Under the pieces are notes generated by a model. It did no database searches. It was not told where the DNA came from and was given only the letters and a program-made list of their open reading frames with translations. Source: Rhodospirillaceae bacterium (lineage in GTDB: Bacteria > Pseudomonadota > Alphaproteobacteria > Rhodospirillales > Rhodospirillaceae). From it: a stretch of 64,000 nucleotides of DNA. The translations under genes and the position numbers were made by a program. The stretch is from the NCBI GenBank assembly GCA_029245025.1, contig JAQWQC010000027.1, forward strand, positions 30,661 to 94,660, written 5' to 3'. This document shows positions 28,489 through 37,609 of this stretch, piece by piece (position 1 is the first letter of the stretch; the number at the start of each line of letters is the position of its first letter).

Positions 28489-28565
28489 GGCGGAGTAGCT
28501 CAGTTGGTTAGAGCAGGGGAATCATAATCCTCGTGTCGGGAGTTCAAATCTCTCCTCCGCTACCA
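28489..28565 (+). tRNA. tRNA-Met (CAT), elongator type
   Basis: 77 bases with encoded CCA. Cloverleaf: acceptor GGCGGAG/CTCCGCT (first pair G-U), D-arm AGCTCAGTTGGTTAGAGC, anticodon stem GGGGA/TCCTC with loop ATCATAA (anticodon CAT), and T-arm ending GTTCAAATC. The GGCGGAG acceptor and AGCTCAGTTGGTTAGAGC D-arm fit alphaproteobacterial elongator Met rather than initiator; a lysidine-modified Ile-CAT is less likely. Confidence 0.93.
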
Positions 28566-28853
28566 TTCTTCTGCGGTTTTAAGCACCCTCAATATTATAA
28601 TCCTCGTTCCCTGTGCCCGCAATTGGCCCGTGGGCTTTAGTTGTTAGCTTTTCATAGTCGAGAAACGCTTTGTTTCGCGAACACATACCCTTGGGCACTC
28701 GCAAGGTTGAACAATACATGTGAAAAGACATAATTCGACAGAACACCTTTACCGTCGTTGTACGCGATGTCGAGATTAAACTGAGAACCTGTGTTACCCT
28801 ATTCCTAAATGATTACAGCGTTGACATTGGGATAGACCCTCGGTTTCGCCCCT

Positions 28854-29642
28854 TTACTCGTGGATCGTCCTCGCCACACGAAGACCAATAAAAATACCCC
28901 GGCTGCCGGCTCCCATGCGGTGGCGATGATCGGACCGCAGATTGAGCGCGCTGTTAATCCACGCCCCACCCCGGTTGTTACGTTGACAGTGACCGTCCTC
29001 TTTAACAGCGGTGCCATCTGTGGGGGCACCGTCATAAGTTGACTGATAACAATCCTCGACCCATTCCCACACATTGCCGTGCATATCGTGAAGCCCGAAC
29101 GCGTTGGGCAGCTTGAGCCCAACCGGATGTATATGACCACCTGAGTTTTCACCAAACCAGGCATAACGGCCGAGCTCTTTGATATTGTCACCGAAGGAAA
29201 ACAAAGCAGCACTGCCGGCGCGCGCGGCGTATTCCCATTCCGCCTCCGTAGGCAATCGGTAGGGCCGCCTGGCAAGGACGCTGAGTTTCTGAACAAACTC
29301 CTGCGCCTCGTTCCAGGATACGGTTTCAACCGGAAGGTTTGTGGTGCCGTCCTGGTAGTCGCTGTTATTCTCCCCCATCACGGCTGTCCATAATTCCTGC
29401 GTCACCTCGTATTTGCCAAGAGCAAACGAACGAACCTTCACGGTCCGCTCCGGCATTTCATCGGGCGCGGGCATGAAATTGATGCTCGGTATCGGCTTTG
29501 CACCCATGACGAAAGTGCCGCCGGGAACAACCACCATTTCTGGACAGGTCGAACAATCCTTGAAGGTTGTCCCGGATGCTTGTGCGAGTACTGGCAGACA
29601 ACCTATCAGGCTAACCAGCGAAAGCGCCCAAATTACCCTCAT
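28854..29642 (-). CDS. secreted FGE-fold protein (SUMF1/PvdO-like), catalytic Cys absent
   Basis: 262 residues. Signal peptide at 1-23 (ends VLAQASG). The formylglycine-generating-enzyme fold is clear: PEMVVVPGGTFVMGA, LGKYEVTQELW, PVETVSWNEAQEFV, YRLPTEAEWEYAARAG, NAFGLHDMHGNVWEWVEDCY and RGGAWINSALNLR. True FGE has two copper-binding Cys after RGGS; here that stretch has none, so sulfatase activation is unlikely. An early CxxC (DCSTCPE) and a later Cys pair suggest disulfides. Head-to-head with a close paralogue at 29787. Confidence 0.86.
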   Translation of the reverse strand: MRVIWALSLVSLIGCLPVLAQASGTTFKDCSTCPEMVVVPGGTFVMGAKPIPSINFMPAPDEMPERTVKVRSFALGKYEVTQELWTAVMGENNSDYQDGTTNLPVETVSWNEAQEFVQKLSVLARRPYRLPTEAEWEYAARAGSAALFSFGDNIKELGRYAWFGENSGGHIHPVGLKLPNAFGLHDMHGNVWEWVEDCYQSTYDGAPTDGTAVKEDGHCQRNNRGGAWINSALNLRSDHRHRMGAGSRGIFIGLRVARTIHE

Positions 29643-29786
29643 AGTGATCGCATCCTTGAGACAAGCCTGGTGTGGGACTGTAGGGTAACGAACATCAAAC
29701 CAACCCGCTATACTTAACGCGGTCCAAGGGCAAATCCCGGATATGGGCTAACCCAATGGCCAGCGCGACGAAGGAAAAAAGTAAGC

Positions 29787-30575
29787 ATGGCTATCGGAAC
29801 AAGAGTTCGGTTCGTATGGGCGTTGGCAGGCCTGCTTAGCCTGTCTGCGTGTACATACTCACCCGTCATGGTGATAAAAGACTGTGCGATTTGTCCTGAG
29901 TTGGTGGTGATACCGGCCGGTTCCTTCATTATGGGCGCAGATCTTGACGCGAGTCCCTTGTTCACGCCTGTCCCCAATGAATTGCCTCAACGCAGGGTAA
30001 CCATTAACTCTTTTGCCATGGGTAAATACGAAGTCACCCAAGCCCAGTGGTTTGAGGTCACGGGGGAACGGCCCAGCGAGTTTATTGGCGATGACTTACC
30101 GGTCGAGACTGTCTCTTGGAAAGACATTCATGGGTTTATCGAAAAACTCAATGCCATGACGGGACAGACATACCGCTTGCCTACGGAGGCGGAATGGGAA
30201 TACGCCGCGCGGGCGGGCAGCAAAGCGCAGTTTACCTTCGGCGATGATGTAGAAGAGCTTGGTCAATACGCCTGGTATCTCGACAATTCGGAAGACAGCA
30301 CCCATCCAGTTGGCCAGAAGCTGCCAAATGCCTTCGGCCTTTATGACGTTCACGGTAATGTCTGGGAATGGACCGCCGACTGTTACAAGGATTCGTTTGC
30401 AGACGCACCCAACGACGGTAGCGCTGTAGAGAAAGAGGGCCATTGTTATCGGGTTGATCGCGGCGGGTCGTGGATTAATAAGCCCTTTAACGTGAGATTG
30501 ACTCAACGTCATCGCAGCGGCGCTGGAGATCGATACTTCGGAATGGGATTCCGGTTGGCCCGATCACTTAATTAG
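29787..30575 (+). CDS. FGE-fold lipoprotein (SUMF1/PvdO-like), catalytic Cys absent
   Basis: 262 residues, same length and motif order as the 28854 gene. The N-terminus ends in LSAC, a lipobox, so this copy is predicted to be lipid-anchored while the other is soluble. Motifs: DCAICPELVVIPAG, MGKYEVTQAQW, YRLPTEAEWEYAARAG, NAFGLYDVHGNVWEWTADCY, RGGSWINKPFNVR. The two copper cysteines of FGE are again missing. The paralogues diverge from a shared 144-base region. Convergent with the tannase-family gene. Confidence 0.87.
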   Translation: MAIGTRVRFVWALAGLLSLSACTYSPVMVIKDCAICPELVVIPAGSFIMGADLDASPLFTPVPNELPQRRVTINSFAMGKYEVTQAQWFEVTGERPSEFIGDDLPVETVSWKDIHGFIEKLNAMTGQTYRLPTEAEWEYAARAGSKAQFTFGDDVEELGQYAWYLDNSEDSTHPVGQKLPNAFGLYDVHGNVWEWTADCYKDSFADAPNDGSAVEKEGHCYRVDRGGSWINKPFNVRLTQRHRSGAGDRYFGMGFRLARSLN

Positions 30576-30591
30576 CCGTTTGCCTTCCCCA

Positions 30592-32193
30592 TCAGTGCGC
30601 ATTGCGAAGATAACTTGACACATCAGCGGGGTCACCTTGGCTGTCATAAATCAAGGTATCGGGATAGGGGGCAAAAGGACGCTCATATTCTATTTGCGAC
30701 GCCTGGAGGGGATAATGGACCTGATCCCGGTATTGGGGTTTTTCTGTTAGTGCGTATCCCGTCAAAATGTCAGGCGCCTTACCTCCTTCGACCCAGTGTT
30801 CCAATATGGAAAGATGGTCGAAATACGGGCCTTCGGGCGGTCCGAACAGGCATCGTTTTTCACCGGGAATCATATAGAGGCGGAAGAACTTGCGTGTTTC
30901 TTCGATGCTGCCCACCTCTCGCGCCAACCGCTGGTAATATTGAGCTGGGTAAGACCCTGGCATGGCCGTTTCGTTCCATCCATGGGTCATGAGAATCTTT
31001 CCGCCACGCGCCTGAAACCCTGAGTAATCGGTGGAATCAGCCGACACTAGGTTTTCGGACTCATCAAAAAAGGCGGGTGATCTATTGAGATCAAAATCTG
31101 CAATTTCATACGATGGTCCAGGTGCCGCCGGGAAAATGAAATAGCGCATCATCTCAGCGACAAAATTGGCGTAGCCGGGTTTGCCGCCGAAGTAAGCACT
31201 GGCCCAGGTTAACTCCGATCCCCGCATCATACCCGGATAAATCTGTTCGCCGTTGTCACGCGATGGCCCTGCATACATCTTCCGCGCCGTCTCTACCTTT
31301 TCAGGTGAAAAACAGTTTTTCTCCTTTGACCCACTGCATGCCAGCTCTGTTGGATCGAAGTCACAGTGTTCTGGGTCCGAGAGAATGCCGTCGTTGAGCC
31401 CGTCTAATCCGTCGCAAGCACCAAGAACGGCATGATGAAGCTTCTCGACATCCGCCCGTGAAAGAATGTGCTTGCCCGTCGCATTTATATTGGCGCGCAT
31501 ATTCCACGTCATTAGATAGTTCAGCCGGGTAAAATTGAAGACCACGCCGCCGTTAACAATGATGCCGTCGAAATCATCCGGATAGCGTTGCGCTTCAACA
31601 AGCGCTTGGCGTCCACCAGTACCGCAGCCGCGAAAATATTTTGTCTTTGCCGTTACACCATAAAAAGTTGATATCAGCGTATCGGCAGCCAGAGCGGTGA
31701 CATGGGTTGCGCGGTAACCGAAGTCGATCTTACCTTGAGGATTATTGACCGCCCAGATACCTGACTGGCTGCTAAACGCTTTGTGACCCATATCTGAGCC
31801 CGCTACCGCATACCCCCGGGCAAGCGCATCATCGGTCGCTTTCGGATTCAAGAGACCGCACATACCACGGCATCCTTGCTGGAGATAGCGGCCGTTCCAA
31901 TTAACCAGCGGAAGTCGAACCTCGAACCCTACTTGCGGTGCGGCAAAGCCTTCCACCGCACAATGGGCTGGAAGCGTATTGCTAGCTTCAACCGGTTGAG
32001 CGCGTCCGATAACGGCGGGAACGTCGCCCTCAAGAACGAATGATTGCCCTCCAAGGGCACGACAGGCATCGCCCTCTGCGCTGAACACAAAATGGCTACT
32101 CATAATCAGCGTCGCAAGAAAAACGCTCAAAAAAATTACCTTAGGCCAGCACAAACATTGTTGGATAGAGACTTGGGTCTTACGGGTGGGCAT
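30592..32193 (-). CDS. tannase/feruloyl-esterase family protein lacking the catalytic triad
   Basis: 533 residues, full family length, with a signal segment (about 17-38). Family landmarks: GFEVRLPLVNWNGRYLQQG, the Cys-Asp calcium-site region ACDGLDGLNDGIL, and HGWNETAMPG. The family uses a Ser-Asp-His triad with disulfide-bonded Cys beside Ser and His (CS-D-HC). Here the elbow reads RGCGTGGRQ (Cys190-Gly191), the Asp position is Glu408, and the His position is Arg447 (PGEKRC448). Both Cys are kept while Ser, Asp and His are all changed. Probably folded and secreted but not an esterase. Confidence 0.86.
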   Translation of the reverse strand: MPTRKTQVSIQQCLCWPKVIFLSVFLATLIMSSHFVFSAEGDACRALGGQSFVLEGDVPAVIGRAQPVEASNTLPAHCAVEGFAAPQVGFEVRLPLVNWNGRYLQQGCRGMCGLLNPKATDDALARGYAVAGSDMGHKAFSSQSGIWAVNNPQGKIDFGYRATHVTALAADTLISTFYGVTAKTKYFRGCGTGGRQALVEAQRYPDDFDGIIVNGGVVFNFTRLNYLMTWNMRANINATGKHILSRADVEKLHHAVLGACDGLDGLNDGILSDPEHCDFDPTELACSGSKEKNCFSPEKVETARKMYAGPSRDNGEQIYPGMMRGSELTWASAYFGGKPGYANFVAEMMRYFIFPAAPGPSYEIADFDLNRSPAFFDESENLVSADSTDYSGFQARGGKILMTHGWNETAMPGSYPAQYYQRLAREVGSIEETRKFFRLYMIPGEKRCLFGPPEGPYFDHLSILEHWVEGGKAPDILTGYALTEKPQYRDQVHYPLQASQIEYERPFAPYPDTLIYDSQGDPADVSSYLRNAH

Positions 32194-32320
32194 TGTCTCG
32201 CGGCCTTTACAAAGGTTTGATGCGGTAATTAATCATCGTTTCTATGGCGGCGTGCTACAAGTGCTAACTGATTTGCAGTCCAGTAATCGCATGTAATGAT
32301 CGTCTTTTGGGAGCAAAGCT

Positions 32321-32917
32321 ATGAAAGAAATTGGATCAACAATATCACGCCGGTCTCTAGGGATGCTGGCTGTCTCCGCACCGGGACTGGCTCTGTCGGG
32401 CCAGCCCGCGATTGCCGCCGAAGAGCCAAAAACCACCCAGCAGGTTCGGGACCGTTTCCCGGTCTTGGCCCGTCACGAGGGTGTCTGGGACGGTACATTC
32501 ATGCGTTTGGATGCGGATAACAAGGTGGCTGCTGAGTTTAAATCTCGAATCATCAAACGGTTTTTACCCGATGAATTCTGGCCGAATATTTATCATCAGA
32601 CCAATATGTACGAATTTGCCGACGGCACCACGCAGGTCATCGATACCAAAGGCGAGTACCGCGACGGCAAGATCCATTTCGGCAGCGAGCGGGTCCAAGG
32701 CTGGCAGCTCGATGACCTGACGGATCCGTTTCATCGCACGGTCTTTCTCTACATGGTCTATACCAGCGATCCCGCGCAGTATGTCTATGAACTGATTAAC
32801 ATTTCAGACGATGGTCAGCACCGCACGCGAATAACCCAGTTCCTGAAAGACGGCCGGAATACCCGGCGTACCCTGATTGACGAAGACCTTGTCAGCCGCG
32901 ATTGGTCCAAATTCTGA
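32321..32917 (+). CDS. Tat-exported hypothetical protein, calycin-like
   Basis: 198 residues. Twin-arginine signal SRRSLGMLAVSAPG with cleavage near AIAAEE. The mature part alternates short beta-like segments (HEGVWDGTFMRLDADN, FADGTTQVIDTKGEY, YVYELINISDD), resembling the lipocalin-like DUF3598 proteins that bind small ligands; this is a weak pattern match. Start has GGGAGCAAAGCT upstream. Not obviously in an operon with its neighbours. Confidence 0.68.
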   Translation: MKEIGSTISRRSLGMLAVSAPGLALSGQPAIAAEEPKTTQQVRDRFPVLARHEGVWDGTFMRLDADNKVAAEFKSRIIKRFLPDEFWPNIYHQTNMYEFADGTTQVIDTKGEYRDGKIHFGSERVQGWQLDDLTDPFHRTVFLYMVYTSDPAQYVYELINISDDGQHRTRITQFLKDGRNTRRTLIDEDLVSRDWSKF

Positions 32918-32980
32918 GAAACCGTCGCTAGTTTGAAGTGAGATAGTTAGTGTTCGGGCTTTGGGTCGACGTCCTCTAGC

Positions 32981-35494
32981 TTAACGAGAAAACTGTGGTG
33001 TCTGCGATAGCTCCCCAAAATATCCATCGCGCGTTATGGCAAAACCACGAATAGAACTGCGAGATTCCCAATCGAACCCCGGAACCGAAAAGTTGAATCC
33101 GCTGTTCTCAAAAGCTGTGTTACCAAGGGCCTGAGTGACATCTGGCCTCTTGCCGGTTGTGCTCCCGTAGTAAATTAGCTTATCTCCCGAAAATAAAAGC
33201 ACGAGATCAACTGCGTCAGTCGCCCCCAGGTCGGCCGCCCAGCCCGATATTTGTACGAAGTCACTGCGTTGCATGGCGGACCCCCGAACCGTTTTGATGT
33301 TGTCAAGATAACCTTGCACACGAGCCTGATCATACTCGAACTCTGTTTCGTCAGATCGGATGACATCAGTCCCCATTCGCGTAACAAGTTCAAAGCCGTG
33401 GCCATCTATTACATTCGAATTTATACGTATGAATTTTTCGCCCGCGCTGGAACTCTCGATAAGGAAGAAATCTAGCGCGTTTCTTCCTTCTTTGATTTGT
33501 TTTGGAGGAAGAACGAATCTGAATTTTTTCTCAGAATCATCTGACTTATCATAAAGTGGTGAAACTGCCTCAATCTTACCGTTCAGTCCGATCGCGATCC
33601 ACTGTGCCCCAAAATTCCTTGGAACGCGCAGCAACGCCCCCCGAACCAAAATGGGTAAGAATCCCGAGTTGAGATTTACAAAGTTCAAGTCTGCTAAGTC
33701 CTCGGATTTTATCTCAAAATCACTACTGACACTATTAAGGTCTTCAACTGGCATACCCAGTAGTTTGTCATATTTTGTGCTAACCGTAGATGCGTTGAGT
33801 TCAGACTCCGTTAGGGAATAGCGTTTGGGTTGTTCGGCATTGAGCTTCTGACTTATGGAGGCAACATCGAGGTGTGAACCTGTTCCTCGCAATTCAAGAA
33901 CCACATTTTCGTTGGGCATGTAGTTTTCTGCAAAGATCGAACGTCCTTCATTTCTCCATGGGACTTTTGAGCCAAGGACGTCTGCGATTGTGGCTACAAT
34001 ATCCAGATTGAGTACAGGCTGTTCATTGAGTACAGGTGATCGTTGGTTTGGCAATTTAACCAAAAGCGGAACGTTTAAAATATCGGGCACATTTTCGACG
34101 ACCAATTCTCGCCGAAAACCTCCCGGCGCAAATGAAACGCCATGGTCTGCTGCGATTATTAGTAGTGCGTCTTCATACTTTCCAACCGTTTTCAACCGCG
34201 CAACAAGGGCTCCGATCAGGGCGTCCACAGAACCTAACTGATGCAAATATAGAAGCTGTATGTAGTCAGCAAGATACTCGTCGTCGATAAGTGATGGGCC
34301 GTCCACTAGTTCCGAAAGCCTCCCACCTTGATGAGAAAAACCGCGACCAAATTCATATGGTGCGTGCGGGAGAAGAACATGGCCGAAGTCTAATGTTGAG
34401 GACCCTGGTTCGATATTAGCAACGAAGTTTTCGAAACTTTTGATGCGCCCACTTTCCTGATGCTCTACGCCTTGTTTCGGGAATACTCGGTTAATGTCCT
34501 CGGGTTCTGCGAATCCCTTCCAGTTTTGATCAAGCCGCGCAAGACTATTATTGTACGGTGGCGGTGCCACCATATGAGCGAAAATGACGTACAAGTCTTG
34601 AAGTACCAATTGTGCGTCGACAGTTTTCTGGATTTGAGCGTTTTCGCAGAACTCAGGAGGGCAGAGTGAAGTTACCGGTTCAAAAATATTCATTTGGTAA
34701 GACGAACCGAGCCAACTGAACAGGTTCTCGGGATGTCCAAAAAACGTTGGCGGCAGTACCTCTCCCCAACTTGGTTCTAATCCGGTCAAAATGGCTGGAA
34801 CGGCCCACGTTGTAGAGGGGTGTGCCGAAATGGCATTTGGAAACCAATGTGCCTGTTCCGCTACAGCAGCTAGGTTCGGATATCGGGTTGCGTCGATTCT
34901 ATTGTCCCTGCTCTTTAGTGAAGATGCTGAGAGTTCGTCTAAGACGACAAGCACAACGGGAATGTTGGAATCAATTTGGGATACCGTAGGGGCAGCGCGA
35001 AGATTTACTAATACGAGCGTCGATATAGGGCTGAAGAACAGAAAATAGATTGGAAATAGGAATGCCACCGGGGCTAGGACGCCAAAGAAGCCACGGAATT
35101 CAGAGGACTTCCGATAAAAATAGCCTCCCACGAGCGCAACGCTCATCGCAGACGGGATACTCAAAAGGGCTTGGAAGCCAGTTGCGAGGTTCAGAAACAC
35201 CAAAGCGCCGACCAGAAGCAGCACGCTAATTGCGCCGCTTTGTAAAGTCAGACGCAGTTTAGGGAACACCGTAGCAATCAAACCCACCCCGCAGGCGAGA
35301 AAAAGCGGGACACCGATGACCACAAACACCGCAAAGAGCGAAACTTGGAATGGCCCTAAATTATGAGCAACAAAGAATTCTGGGCTTTGGGCGAGAACGC
35401 TGAAAAGCGGTTGGGCAATGACGAGTCCCCAAAGCCCGAATAGGTGAAGTATTCCGACCATAAAGTATCGGGTCTGGGTATTGAAAAATTTCAT
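32981..35494 (-). CDS. membrane-anchored alkaline-phosphatase-superfamily (sulfatase-like) protein, Thr nucleophile
   Basis: 837 residues from ATG 35494, chosen because it follows the stop of the YidC-like gene by one base; a longer start overlaps that gene. About five membrane helices (10-165) precede the catalytic domain. VVLVVLDELS gives the first metal ligand; STTWAVPAILTG aligns with the sulfatase C-x-P-x-R site but with Thr228 as nucleophile, as in LtaS/EptA-type transferases. LLPHAPYEF and AADHGVSF complete the metal site. About 300 further residues form a C-terminal beta-rich part of unknown role. A Thr enzyme needs no formylglycine activation. Confidence 0.86.
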   Translation of the reverse strand: MKFFNTQTRYFMVGILHLFGLWGLVIAQPLFSVLAQSPEFFVAHNLGPFQVSLFAVFVVIGVPLFLACGVGLIATVFPKLRLTLQSGAISVLLLVGALVFLNLATGFQALLSIPSAMSVALVGGYFYRKSSEFRGFFGVLAPVAFLFPIYFLFFSPISTLVLVNLRAAPTVSQIDSNIPVVLVVLDELSASSLKSRDNRIDATRYPNLAAVAEQAHWFPNAISAHPSTTWAVPAILTGLEPSWGEVLPPTFFGHPENLFSWLGSSYQMNIFEPVTSLCPPEFCENAQIQKTVDAQLVLQDLYVIFAHMVAPPPYNNSLARLDQNWKGFAEPEDINRVFPKQGVEHQESGRIKSFENFVANIEPGSSTLDFGHVLLPHAPYEFGRGFSHQGGRLSELVDGPSLIDDEYLADYIQLLYLHQLGSVDALIGALVARLKTVGKYEDALLIIAADHGVSFAPGGFRRELVVENVPDILNVPLLVKLPNQRSPVLNEQPVLNLDIVATIADVLGSKVPWRNEGRSIFAENYMPNENVVLELRGTGSHLDVASISQKLNAEQPKRYSLTESELNASTVSTKYDKLLGMPVEDLNSVSSDFEIKSEDLADLNFVNLNSGFLPILVRGALLRVPRNFGAQWIAIGLNGKIEAVSPLYDKSDDSEKKFRFVLPPKQIKEGRNALDFFLIESSSAGEKFIRINSNVIDGHGFELVTRMGTDVIRSDETEFEYDQARVQGYLDNIKTVRGSAMQRSDFVQISGWAADLGATDAVDLVLLFSGDKLIYYGSTTGKRPDVTQALGNTAFENSGFNFSVPGFDWESRSSIRGFAITRDGYFGELSQTPQFSR

Positions 35495-35495
35495 T

Positions 35496-36149
35496 TCAAT
35501 CAGAGCCAATTCGCGCCGTAGCAAAAGAAAAGATGTTTGAAACCGTCCAATACAGAACAAGTCCAGATGACATATCGTAGACCAACACTAAAAGGACGAT
35601 AGCAATTCCATAGAATTTGTAACGTGTCCCTGCATCTTCATCGAATCGCATTCTGGCATCAATTATTGTCATCCCAGTCATCACTATCGGTAGAAAATTT
35701 AGAGAAAACAAAAGACGGTCTGGCTCAGACAGATCGTTTATGAGCAGAAAACTCTGACCTTCCAGTAAAGCGCTATCGGACAGCAAGAAGATTGCTGAGA
35801 TCAAAACAGGGAGCATGACAAAAAAGCTGGACCCCTGCCAAATACTCTGGATCGGGTGATAACCGTGTTTTCCATAGATCTTCTCAGTGGCGAGAAAGAG
35901 CTCCTCGCCTTTCATTTCTTTTTTTAACTCTGCCACCTCCACATTCACGGCAGCGATGCGATTGGAAATACGTGTTTCAACTACCTGGGCTCGCTTACGT
36001 AAGGGTACGACCAAGAGCGTAAATGTGAAGCTCAGAACCAAAACCGAAACCCCAACGGACCCTATAACAGAAATATAGAGATCGAGGACAATACCGAGCA
36101 GCCAGATGATTGGGCTGAGGAGTAGTTCCAGAACGTTCAGTGTCGTCAT
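35496..36149 (-). CDS. YidC/Oxa1-core membrane protein
   Basis: 217 residues; only the conserved Oxa1 core, without the large periplasmic domain of gram-negative YidC. Five hydrophobic segments. VVPLRKRAQVVETR carries the conserved basic position of the hydrophilic groove; the cytosolic coiled hairpin is NRIAAVNVEVAELKKEMKG; and YDMSSGLVLYWTVSNIFS matches the family's final helix (P/S-GLVLYW). Not the housekeeping yidC by size or location. Sits two bases after the methyltransferase stop and one base before the phosphatase-like start, so translation is likely coupled. Confidence 0.82.
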   Translation of the reverse strand: MTTLNVLELLLSPIIWLLGIVLDLYISVIGSVGVSVLVLSFTFTLLVVPLRKRAQVVETRISNRIAAVNVEVAELKKEMKGEELFLATEKIYGKHGYHPIQSIWQGSSFFVMLPVLISAIFLLSDSALLEGQSFLLINDLSEPDRLLFSLNFLPIVMTGMTIIDARMRFDEDAGTRYKFYGIAIVLLVLVYDMSSGLVLYWTVSNIFSFATARIGSD

Positions 36150-36151
36150 CC

Positions 36152-37609
36152 CTAAATAGGCTTAAGGAAGAAGAGTTCTCTTTTCCCGTCCTTTAAAGGT
36201 TCACGGTTTTCAATAGTGAAAAAGAGCTCGGCTTCGCGAATGAACTGTTCGATGTCGTAGTCTGCATACTGTTCTTTCTTGTTTGTTAGCAACTTGACCA
36301 CCATTTCATCCTCACGGTTAACAAATTCCAGCACGACATCTGAGTTCAGAGACCTCAACCACTTTAAGAATAAAACGTTTGGTACATTTGCCGACATCCG
36401 AATGTGATGGATTAACGCAAGGCAGAGAACTAGATCTGGGTCCCTTCGCTTATCGAACGCCTGTCGTTCTGAACCAGCCCATCCTTGCCCGGGAGAAATA
36501 TTGGAAAGGTTCATTACCAATGGCAGAATATTTGAACTCTTTTCCTCTTTTTCTTTGAGATAGAGTTGTTCCACGGCATCGTGATCGCCATCTAACGATA
36601 CAACCAGGTTGCAGTATGGGCTGCAAATCTTAGAAAACGTTCCTGTGTTGCAGCCGATATCCCAGATATGCTCACGCGCCGACAGTGCTGCGTATTTTTG
36701 GACAAACGCCTTTTTTACTACGAAATCTTCGCTTTCGTAGGAATGGGTCTTATCATAGTGCGACCAGTCGGTATGTTTGATGTCCGATTTCAGACCTTTT
36801 ATGAGACGGGAAAGGCTCTGCACGAGCCCTAATACCATTGCATTAGATTGACCTTTAACGGTCCTTTTTTTAGCGGGTGCGCCGTCCCGTTCGCGTACAG
36901 CGATTTTATTCTCAACCATCGCCGGAAAAGTAATATGACTGATGACACCTTTCTTCAAACGGTTTAAGCCCTTGAAGTATTTTATCGCTTCAGTCGGGGG
37001 CACGCCGTCAATGTACGATCGCAATATCGGAAGCTGATCTATGCCAAGATGTGATTTCATTAGCAAAGGTATGAGAAACATTGAAGAGAACTGTCGGTAT
37101 CCATTCCAAGGCTCTCCTTCTACTCTCGTCTCGAAAGACGGTATATCGATGAAGACAGCTTTTGGTCCGACGAACTGAAAGTTGTAAGGCGTCGCGTCTT
37201 TGAGTGTCCATCCGTTCTCAATGCTCTCTTCTATAATATAGAGTTGCAGCAATGCTGCATCTCTGAGCATGGTAAAGGTCCATTCGTAGGGATAGGAAAT
37301 AAACGGAACCGCCTCATGTTCTAGAACGCCACTCCAACCTTCCGAAATTATTGATAGGGCATCAGAGTCATCATTTGCAGCAATATCGGTTTTGACAATG
37401 TGCCCTTGTTCAACTAGCCGCTTGTAGAAACTTTGAGTCGCGAGTTCTTGATACGTTTCTAAAGCATCTTGGTTCACACCTCGCAATATCCGCTTCCGAG
37501 TATTGCCATCGGGCGAAGTAACTTCATAAACGCGATTCACCGGGTCGCGGAATGAGCCAGCATTCGCTACAATACCTGTCATCTTATCAGGTATCGTTTT
37601 TTGGTTCAT
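36152..37609 (-). CDS. kinase-like domain fused to SAM methyltransferase
   Basis: 485 residues, soluble. The C-terminal half is a class I methyltransferase with motif I WDIGCNTGTFS (about 316-326), an acidic SLDGDHDAVE strand-2 end and LVLCLALIHHI. The N-terminal third contains LKDATPYNFQF...FIDIPSF (Asp138, Asn143, Asp155), which looks like the HxDxxxxN...D core of lipopolysaccharide-kinase/aminoglycoside-kinase folds. The arrangement suggests two modifications of one substrate, or a binding domain. Overlaps the small VDPGSGS gene by 23 bases. Confidence 0.8.
   Translation of the reverse strand: MNQKTIPDKMTGIVANAGSFRDPVNRVYEVTSPDGNTRKRILRGVNQDALETYQELATQSFYKRLVEQGHIVKTDIAANDDSDALSIISEGWSGVLEHEAVPFISYPYEWTFTMLRDAALLQLYIIEESIENGWTLKDATPYNFQFVGPKAVFIDIPSFETRVEGEPWNGYRQFSSMFLIPLLMKSHLGIDQLPILRSYIDGVPPTEAIKYFKGLNRLKKGVISHITFPAMVENKIAVRERDGAPAKKRTVKGQSNAMVLGLVQSLSRLIKGLKSDIKHTDWSHYDKTHSYESEDFVVKKAFVQKYAALSAREHIWDIGCNTGTFSKICSPYCNLVVSLDGDHDAVEQLYLKEKEEKSSNILPLVMNLSNISPGQGWAGSERQAFDKRRDPDLVLCLALIHHIRMSANVPNVLFLKWLRSLNSDVVLEFVNREDEMVVKLLTNKKEQYADYDIEQFIREAELFFTIENREPLKDGKRELFFLKPI

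Noticed and set aside
28489..28900. Genomic island inserted at the tRNA-Met 3' end
   Set aside because: The region downstream is accessory, but I found no second copy of the tRNA 3' end and no integrase.
28854..35494. FGE-like genes activating the nearby sulfatase-like protein
   Set aside because: The FGE copies lack the copper Cys, and the sulfatase-like protein has Thr, not a Cys/Ser that needs conversion.
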